A stretch of DNA of 19,995 nt from Bacteroidales bacterium (lineage in GTDB: Bacteria > Bacteroidota > Bacteroidia > Bacteroidales > UBA932), in the NCBI GenBank assembly GCA_009784635.1, contig WRBG01000016.1:1-19995 (forward strand). The letters run 5' to 3'. Position numbers and translations under genes: made by a program. Positions 15,313 to 19,995 of this stretch are shown here, piece by piece; the stretch's first letter is position 1, and each line of letters starts with the position of its first letter. The notes beneath the pieces were generated by a model. That model was given only the letters and a program-made list of their open reading frames with translations. It was not told the DNA's origin and did no database searches.

Positions 15313-15975
15313 ATGACCACCCGCCGACCATTGATACACCTGCGAGCCTTGTTGATATTTGGCTTGTTGCTGTGGTGTGCGGCGCCGGTCAAAGCCCAAA
15401 GATTTCTTCCCGATTCATTGAATCAAAAGCTGATAGATTCCCTTCTTGTGGAGTTGGACCAATTTTCCCCTGCTCAGTTGGACTCATTGCAATTTGCCCT
15501 TATGGACGTTTTCACTGCCGATGAATTACGCATGATTGACCGGTGGCAGGATTCTTTGATGAAATCGGGAGACCATAAGCGTATGATTATTCCTCCCGAT
15601 AGAATAAAGAACGAAGACTTTTCTACGACTATTCGCGAAATGCCGGGTTATTCGGTGTATTTGCCCCTGCCCGACAACTGGAAAGACATTGACCCTTTTG
15701 CCCATCAATCCATGATGCCTAAATTGCCCAAACGCAGACAGGCTCCTTTGCCCGACTATGCCCGTTTTTCCGTAGGCATGGTTGGCTACTATTTTGCTTT
15801 TCAAAATATGGGCTATACCGGATTCTACTATCTCGACACCATACAGGTAAAACCAACCATTGACCTAAGCATGTATGACGAAGAACAAAAGGCGTCGCCA
15901 AAGCTCGTTAAGACCTTGAACCAATCGAAGACCATATTGGTCATATTGGCAATAATCTTGCAGGCCCTGCTGTAA
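15313..15975 (+). CDS. Secreted or periplasmic protein of unknown function
   Basis: I do not recognise a family. The 220-residue product starts with a basic segment and hydrophobic core (LRALLIFGLLLWCAAP) ending at VKA/Q, a standard signal peptide. Residues 30-75 are acidic and Leu/Asp-rich, with repeated DSL motifs (PDSLNQKLIDSLLVELDQF, AQLDSLQFALMD). A Pro-rich central part follows (VYLPLPDNWKDIDPF, KLPKRRQAPLPDY), then a Gly/Tyr-aromatic stretch (GYYFAFQNMGYTGFYYLD) and a hydrophobic C-terminus (TILVILAIILQALL) that could insert into a membrane. The frame extends to TTG 15295, but that codon lies inside the sigma-54-like promoter and the signal peptide begins at 15313. Its stop is 7 bp from the stop of the convergent ATPase gene, with no terminator between. 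Confidence 0.7.
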   Translation: MTTRRPLIHLRALLIFGLLLWCAAPVKAQRFLPDSLNQKLIDSLLVELDQFSPAQLDSLQFALMDVFTADELRMIDRWQDSLMKSGDHKRMIIPPDRIKNEDFSTTIREMPGYSVYLPLPDNWKDIDPFAHQSMMPKLPKRRQAPLPDYARFSVGMVGYYFAFQNMGYTGFYYLDTIQVKPTIDLSMYDEEQKASPKLVKTLNQSKTILVILAIILQALL

Positions 15976-15982
15976 ATCCATG

Positions 15983-17107
15983 TTACAACAAAAAGTCCTC
16001 AACATTTTCCGGAGATACAATCTGCATGTTTTCTACTTGATAAGATGATTTAAAAGATGGATTTATGGCCGGCAGTTTTTTTGCATTCCATTTAAATTCA
16101 AAAGCGGAAATATTGCCGTCTTTCTCTTCGATATAGTCTATTTCCTGCTGGTTTTTCGTGCGCCAAAAATAGGAATTAGCCCAAATATCATGATAATGCA
16201 ATTTCTTCATTCTTTCGGAAATAAGGAAATTTTCCCACAATGCGCCTCTGTCGTCTCTCATTTCTATTTGATTGAAATTGAAAATTAGTGCATTGCGAAT
16301 CCCATTGTCGTAAAAATATATTTTTCTACTGAATTTTAACTCATTACGTAAGTTTCGAGAAAAGGAGCCCAACCGAAAAATAACAAATGCTTTTTCGAGC
16401 AGAAGGATGTATTTTTCAACGGTTTTAGGGTCAAGTCCGCAGGCTTGCGCCAGTTCGTTGTATGACACTTGATTGCCTACTTGGAATGACAACGCTTGCA
16501 GTAAACGCAGCAAACGGTCCGGCTTTTGAATACCTTCCCATTGCAAAATATCTTTGTATAGGTAACTGTCCGAAAGCGAGCGTAAAATGCGCTGTTCGTT
16601 CCCTTGATTTACCACCACTTCCGGATAATAGCCATACAGGAGCCTGTGTCGTATCAATCTTTTTTCTTCCAACAGCCCGTGGTGGGCGACCATTTCGGCA
16701 AACGAAAGAGGGAAAAGTTGAAATTCCCATTTTCGTCCGGTCAGCGGCTCATTGATGCGGTTGCTCAATTCAAACGCCGAACTGCCTGTAGCTACCAATT
16801 GCACGTTTTTAATTTGGTCGGTAATCAGTTTCAATTTCAAACCGATATTTTCAATTCGCTGCGCCTCGTCAATGACCACTGTTTTGTAATGGCCGATAAC
16901 AGCCTGCAAACTGGTAGAGGTGGCGTGGTGAAACAGGTTTTGCACGTCTACATCGTCGCCGTTAAGCCACAATGTATTATTGCGGTTTTCAAATAGTTGG
17001 CTTAGTAGCGTAGTTTTTCCTGTTTGCCTCGCTCCCAACAAAACCACAGCTTTCCCTTGATGCAGCAATTTTTGAATATTCCGGCTTAAAATTCGAGGTA
17101 TTATCAT
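15983..17107 (-). CDS. AAA-family ATPase with DUF4143 C-terminal domain
   Basis: A 374-residue protein of a very common but uncharacterised prokaryotic family. The N-terminal P-loop ATPase domain has Walker A GARQTGKT (residues 25-32), Walker B VVIDEAQ (77-83) and a sensor-like VATGSSAFEL. After a linker with TGRKWEFQLFPLSFAEM comes the DUF4143 domain, with a helix-turn-helix-like part (VSYNELAQACGLDPKTVEKYI) and a restriction-nuclease-like end (GALWENFLISE, FWRTKNQQEIDYIEEKDG, AFEFKW) holding the D/E-x-K-like residues of that fold. The role is unknown; links to DNA transactions are proposed for the family but not shown here. The frame opens further to TTG 17140, but the -7 box occupies that part, so ATG 17107 is chosen. 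Confidence 0.88.
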   Translation of the reverse strand: MIIPRILSRNIQKLLHQGKAVVLLGARQTGKTTLLSQLFENRNNTLWLNGDDVDVQNLFHHATSTSLQAVIGHYKTVVIDEAQRIENIGLKLKLITDQIKNVQLVATGSSAFELSNRINEPLTGRKWEFQLFPLSFAEMVAHHGLLEEKRLIRHRLLYGYYPEVVVNQGNEQRILRSLSDSYLYKDILQWEGIQKPDRLLRLLQALSFQVGNQVSYNELAQACGLDPKTVEKYILLLEKAFVIFRLGSFSRNLRNELKFSRKIYFYDNGIRNALIFNFNQIEMRDDRGALWENFLISERMKKLHYHDIWANSYFWRTKNQQEIDYIEEKDGNISAFEFKWNAKKLPAINPSFKSSYQVENMQIVSPENVEDFLL

Positions 17108-17129
17108 TTTTTCGGCATTAAATCTGCCG

Positions 17130-17163
17130 CAAAGATACAATTTTTAGGAATAAAATCCGCAAA
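17130..17163 (-). promoter_or_regulatory. Promoter of the DUF4143 ATPase gene
   Basis: Minus strand TTTG (17163-17160), 22 bp, then TATCTTTG (17137-17130). Predicted start near 17124, about 16 nt before ATG 17107. The -33 and spacer lie within the 46-bp hairpin at 17146-17191, which may control it. Confidence 0.65.
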
Positions 17164-17191
17164 AGTTGCGACTTTTTTGGATTTTATTCCT
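17146..17191. repeat. 46-bp nested inverted repeat between DUF2007 gene and ATPase gene
   Basis: Outer arms AGGAATAAAATCC (17146-17158) and GGATTTTATTCCT (17179-17191) are perfect 13-bp complements. Inside, AAAAGT (17161-17166) and ACTTTT (17171-17176) pair around a TGCG loop, with 2-nt mismatched bulges between. It includes the last coding base and stop codon of the DUF2007 gene (stop 17184-17186) and the -33/spacer of the ATPase promoter. Neither side is followed by a clean T run, so a regulatory or mobile-repeat role is as likely as termination. Confidence 0.8.
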
Positions 17192-17405
17192 GTGACGCCT
17201 CATCCACGCTGATGATGAAAAGGGCGCGTTTGTAATCTTCTTCGTTTACAGCTACCTGAACGGCAGCAAAGTATTCGCTGCTGTTAAACGGCCAAATCTT
17301 ATGGACATGTTCGTTGAGTACAACGGCTTTAATGCCTTCGTTTTCTAATCGCCCAACAATCAATTTGGCTTCAAAATCGTTTTTGCAATCAATCAGTACC
17401 CTCAT
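17184..17405 (-). CDS. DUF2007 domain protein (putative signal-transducing protein)
   Basis: A 73-residue protein of the DUF2007 family, small alpha/beta proteins of unknown function thought to bind a ligand or partner. Typical features are the N-terminal strand and helix MRVLIDCKNDFEAKLIVGRL, the middle ENEGIKAVVLNE, and the C-terminal VQVAVNEEDYKRALFII. Only 6 bp separate it from the stop of the transglutaminase-like lipoprotein gene upstream, so it is the last gene of that operon. Its stop codon lies within a 46-bp hairpin. Confidence 0.85.
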   Translation of the reverse strand: MRVLIDCKNDFEAKLIVGRLENEGIKAVVLNEHVHKIWPFNSSEYFAAVQVAVNEEDYKRALFIISVDEASQE

Positions 17406-17411
17406 ATCGTT

Positions 17412-18848
17412 TTAATTCAAATATTCTACTTCAAACCTCCAGCGCCATTTGTCAAAATAGATGTTTCCTCCCCGCCACTCCAACTCGCCCCGCTGGAAGT
17501 CCACCGACTCGCTGCGCGTATAGATTTTTGCCGGAAACAGCGGCTGACCATAATCTTCGTTTACAATCCACCGGTAACCGTCCATGCCGTTTACAAAAAA
17601 ATTGACGACTCTTTCATCTTCTCCAAAGAGACTCCGGCCAAACGACTGGTCAACGGGAACCCAGCCAACGCCCTCAAAGTAGACCTCTGCCCAGTCGTGC
17701 AGGTTAAGCGCTCCGGGGTGCGTCATAAAGCCGCTTTGCCACTTGGCGGGAATACCGTTGTAGCGCGCCATGGTAATAAAGAGCAAACTTACCTGTCCGC
17801 AGTCGCCGTGGTTATTCTCCAGCACATACATGGGGATGTTGGGAAGGGTCGAATATTCGCGGGCTCCGGCCCATGGGTAGTTGCTGTCTATCCATTCAAA
17901 TATCTTTTTTACCTTGAGAAAGGGATTGGTTTCATCGCCAACTACTTGAGCCGAAACCTCCTTGATTTTGTCGGTAAAGACAATATGCTGCTCCCTTTCT
18001 GCCGTATAGGTTTGGTAAAGTTCGCTTTGGGTGTTGTAGGGCTTCACCTTGTCGGCCGACAGGTTGAACCATTCGGGAATAGATGAATAGGTAAATTCCA
18101 GCGAGAAGACCAGCGGTTCATCCTTTTCGGTTACTTTTTCCATATAGAGGGTGCGGTGTGCATAGTCGTGGGGACTAATGATATAATTGTCGCTGTTTAC
18201 CGACAGCAGTTTGACGTTGTTTTGCCTGCGGTGGTCTTCTCTGGGATAAGGCAGCCAACACCTTACCGTTTCGCCTTCGGGAATGACATTGGGCCTCAAG
18301 GTAAGGCTGTACTTCACCTTCATCTTTACGGGGTCGCCTTGGGTCTTTCCGCTTTTGGACAGGGTGGTAATCAGTTGGGGAAGGCGGATGGCAAGGATGC
18401 TGTCGTAGCGGTTGATAAAGGGTCCGCTCACCTCTGTCCTGCGCGCTTTAGCCTCTGCGTCAATGCGAAATAGATTGGGCGCACCGCGACTAAAGTACCT
18501 CTTTTCCCCGTCAATCACCATGGATTCCAACGACTTCTCTTTTTCCCATTTTTCCAACATCTCGTCCGTTACATCGGGATAGTACGGGGTAATGACGGCC
18601 AGCACGTCTTCTTTGGTCCGGTTAAAATCAACGACAATCCTGTCCATCGTGTCCTTTGCGGCGTACAAATGGTACACTTCTATCTCGTCTAAAGAATTTT
18701 GGGCGATGTAATAATCAATAAGTTTTTTTGCTTGAGTGAAATTGCCCGCAGCTTTTTGGGCATAAATATCTTGAAGGCTAATTGTTTCTTCCTTGGGGCA
18801 ACAGGAAGCTATCAAGAAAACGACAAGGGGGATAAATAATTTTTTCAT
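17412..18848 (-). CDS. Transglutaminase-like lipoprotein
   Basis: A 478-residue lipoprotein (signal MKKLFIPLVVFLIASC, lipobox IASC, Cys16) with a transglutaminase/protease-like domain near its C-terminus. The Cys-His-Asp triad is visible: C350 in NHGDCGQVSLLF, H384 in LNLHDWAEVYF, and D400 in WVPVDQSFG, with usual spacing. The region before it (about 160-300) looks like the immunoglobulin-like lead domain often found with bacterial transglutaminase folds (VRCWLPYPRED). Residues 17-150 hold helical, charged sequence without a match I know. Such bacterial enzymes are more often amidases or peptidases than protein crosslinkers; activity is not determined. It is preceded by the oxidoreductase gene at a 9-bp gap and followed by DUF2007 at 6 bp, so this is one operon. 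Confidence 0.9.
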   Translation of the reverse strand: MKKLFIPLVVFLIASCCPKEETISLQDIYAQKAAGNFTQAKKLIDYYIAQNSLDEIEVYHLYAAKDTMDRIVVDFNRTKEDVLAVITPYYPDVTDEMLEKWEKEKSLESMVIDGEKRYFSRGAPNLFRIDAEAKARRTEVSGPFINRYDSILAIRLPQLITTLSKSGKTQGDPVKMKVKYSLTLRPNVIPEGETVRCWLPYPREDHRRQNNVKLLSVNSDNYIISPHDYAHRTLYMEKVTEKDEPLVFSLEFTYSSIPEWFNLSADKVKPYNTQSELYQTYTAEREQHIVFTDKIKEVSAQVVGDETNPFLKVKKIFEWIDSNYPWAGAREYSTLPNIPMYVLENNHGDCGQVSLLFITMARYNGIPAKWQSGFMTHPGALNLHDWAEVYFEGVGWVPVDQSFGRSLFGEDERVVNFFVNGMDGYRWIVNEDYGQPLFPAKIYTRSESVDFQRGELEWRGGNIYFDKWRWRFEVEYLN

Positions 18849-18857
18849 GGTATATAG

Positions 18858-19995
18858 TTAATTTATGATTTCTTCACGTTCCTTATCCCAGTACATGGTA
18901 CGCCCTTCCAAATAGGCGCGTGTTCCCATGTGGGCGGTCATGGCTTCTTCAAAAGAGGCGTCTATATGGCAGCTCGGGGTTTGGCTATTGCGGATACAGT
19001 ACAGCCACTCCCGCAGATGGAGGTGCGTGGTGTCGTAGCGTTTCCCGCCCACATAGGTGTACAGAAGTCCCCTTTGCGCAAAATACAACTCGGTGGCAGA
19101 TGTTACCGCATCCACTTTATTGCTGCCGGGGATATACGAGTAGAAAGGTTCATCGGTTTTGATGATTCCCTCCTGTATTTGCTGCTCGTACTGTATGGAC
19201 GCAGGATCGGCAGTCATGAGCAGGGTGTTTGATATTTCAAGACAGGCGTCCCTGCCCATAACCACTTTACCGCGGGGACGGCTGTTGCCTTGAGTGGCGC
19301 TGTACAGCATGGTCATCTCTTTGTCTTTGAACTCCATTACGGTTTGTAAAACGTCGGGAACCGTCCGCCCGTCCGGAAATACGTAAATGCCTCCCGAAGA
19401 AGAAACAGAAGAAGGGATGCCTACTTCTAATATCTGATTAATAGCGTCATATTCATGGGTCAGCAGGTCGCCGCTGAGTCCGGTGCTGTAGTCCCACCAG
19501 CAACGCCAGCGAAAGAAGCGCTCTAAGGAGAATCGCTCGCGAGGTTCCGGCCCCATGAATCGTTCGAGTTTATGGGCTTTCATGTAAGCCTCATATTCCC
19601 CGATTTGAGCGGCTGGCCCCTTGAACTGTTGCCAATCAATGGTTTGTGGAGAAGAACCGTCAATAATGGGATAGACCCACGCGCCATTGGGCGTATTGCG
19701 GTTGGTACACACTTCTATCAAATTGACCTTGCCCAGCAAACCGCGGTCTATGATTTCCTTGGCCCTGATGTAGCTGTCGGTCTGGCGTCCTTGATGCCCT
19801 AACTGGAATACAATCCCCGTTTCTCTAACTACCTCTCTGATGCGGTAGGTTTCGGGCACCGTCCACGAAAAAGGCTTCTCGAGAAAGACATGTTTGCCTG
19901 CCCGCGCCGCATCAATCGTCATTTGCCCGTGCCAGTGGTCGGGAGTGGCAATAATCACGGCATCAATATCATCGGCAGCAAGCAATTCTTGATAG
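18858..19995 (-). CDS. Gfo/Idh/MocA-family oxidoreductase (5' end beyond right edge)
   Basis: An NAD(P)-dependent oxidoreductase typically acting on sugars or cyclitols. The frame is open to the window end, so the beginning (with the GxGxxG nucleotide motif) is missing. Seen are the end of the Rossmann part (DIDAVIIATPDHWHGQM), the conserved Lys in FLEKPFSWT, GHQGRQTDSYIRAKEII, GLLGKVNLIEV and the C-terminal half with the WWDYSTGLSGDLLTHEYDAI segment, where the conserved His helps catalysis. The CWWDYSTG signature places it in the large secreted-enzyme-like branch common in Bacteroidetes (inference). Whether there is a Tat signal, frequent in this branch, depends on sequence to the right of the window. 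It heads (or sits within) the operon with the transglutaminase-like lipoprotein. Confidence 0.92.
   Translation of the reverse strand, partial: YQELLAADDIDAVIIATPDHWHGQMTIDAARAGKHVFLEKPFSWTVPETYRIREVVRETGIVFQLGHQGRQTDSYIRAKEIIDRGLLGKVNLIEVCTNRNTPNGAWVYPIIDGSSPQTIDWQQFKGPAAQIGEYEAYMKAHKLERFMGPEPRERFSLERFFRWRCWWDYSTGLSGDLLTHEYDAINQILEVGIPSSVSSSGGIYVFPDGRTVPDVLQTVMEFKDKEMTMLYSATQGNSRPRGKVVMGRDACLEISNTLLMTADPASIQYEQQIQEGIIKTDEPFYSYIPGSNKVDAVTSATELYFAQRGLLYTYVGGKRYDTTHLHLREWLYCIRNSQTPSCHIDASFEEAMTAHMGTRAYLEGRTMYWDKEREEIIN

Noticed and set aside
15971..15987. TGTAA/TTACA inverted repeat made of the two convergent stop codons
   Set aside because: Only 5 bp with no T run; it follows from the convergent stop codons and is too weak for a terminator.

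Overview
The window looks like a chromosomal segment of a Bacteroidetes bacterium, most likely of the order Bacteroidales. Several independent signs agree. There is a SusC/RagA-type TonB-dependent outer-membrane receptor at the left edge. Repeated Bacteroidetes -7 boxes (TAnnTTTG) lie upstream of genes, several with a -33 TTTG/TTG at 19-22 bp, and clear Shine-Dalgarno sites are absent. Several lipoproteins have classic lipoboxes. There is no plasmid, phage, insertion-sequence or CRISPR signature. Genes are packed tightly and no gap between genes exceeds about 215 bases, so most of what lies between them is promoter or terminator.

Left part (1-7.2 kb): on the minus strand, the start of a susC-like gene (running off the left edge) lies downstream of a Tat-exported D-aminoacylase-like amidohydrolase. 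That gene diverges from an exported tricorn-type S41 protease on the plus strand; the two -7 boxes form the arms of an inverted repeat. The protease gene ends against a convergent nucleotide-sugar (UDP-HexNAc type) dehydrogenase, with a hairpin between them. The dehydrogenase shares a tight divergent promoter region with tRNA-Lys(UUU), which is followed by a strong intrinsic terminator.

Middle part (7.4-15.98 kb): a class II-type Fic protein (minus) diverges from a plus-strand run: cutC, an oligopeptidase B-like lipoprotein, a phage-endonuclease-like orphan protein, a higB-higA toxin-antitoxin pair with its own promoter, an internally deleted O-methyltransferase, a SagB-type nitroreductase lipoprotein and a PLP aminotransferase. 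A very good sigma-54 promoter match then precedes a small secreted protein of unknown function.

Right part (15.98-20 kb): all minus strand. A Gfo/Idh/MocA oxidoreductase (running off the right edge), a transglutaminase-like lipoprotein and a DUF2007 protein form a compact operon. It is followed by a DUF4143 ATPase gene with its own promoter, overlapped by a 46-bp hairpin.

Much of the content concerns peptides and amino acids at or outside the inner membrane (tricorn-like protease, oligopeptidase B-like lipoprotein, D-aminoacylase, transglutaminase fold, aminotransferase); that this reflects a peptide-using lifestyle is inference. No clearly new multi-gene system is evident. The best leads are the deleted methyltransferase beside the SagB/aminotransferase pair, the sigma-54 site on an unknown secreted protein, the 46-bp hairpin, and start sites with almost no mRNA leader.
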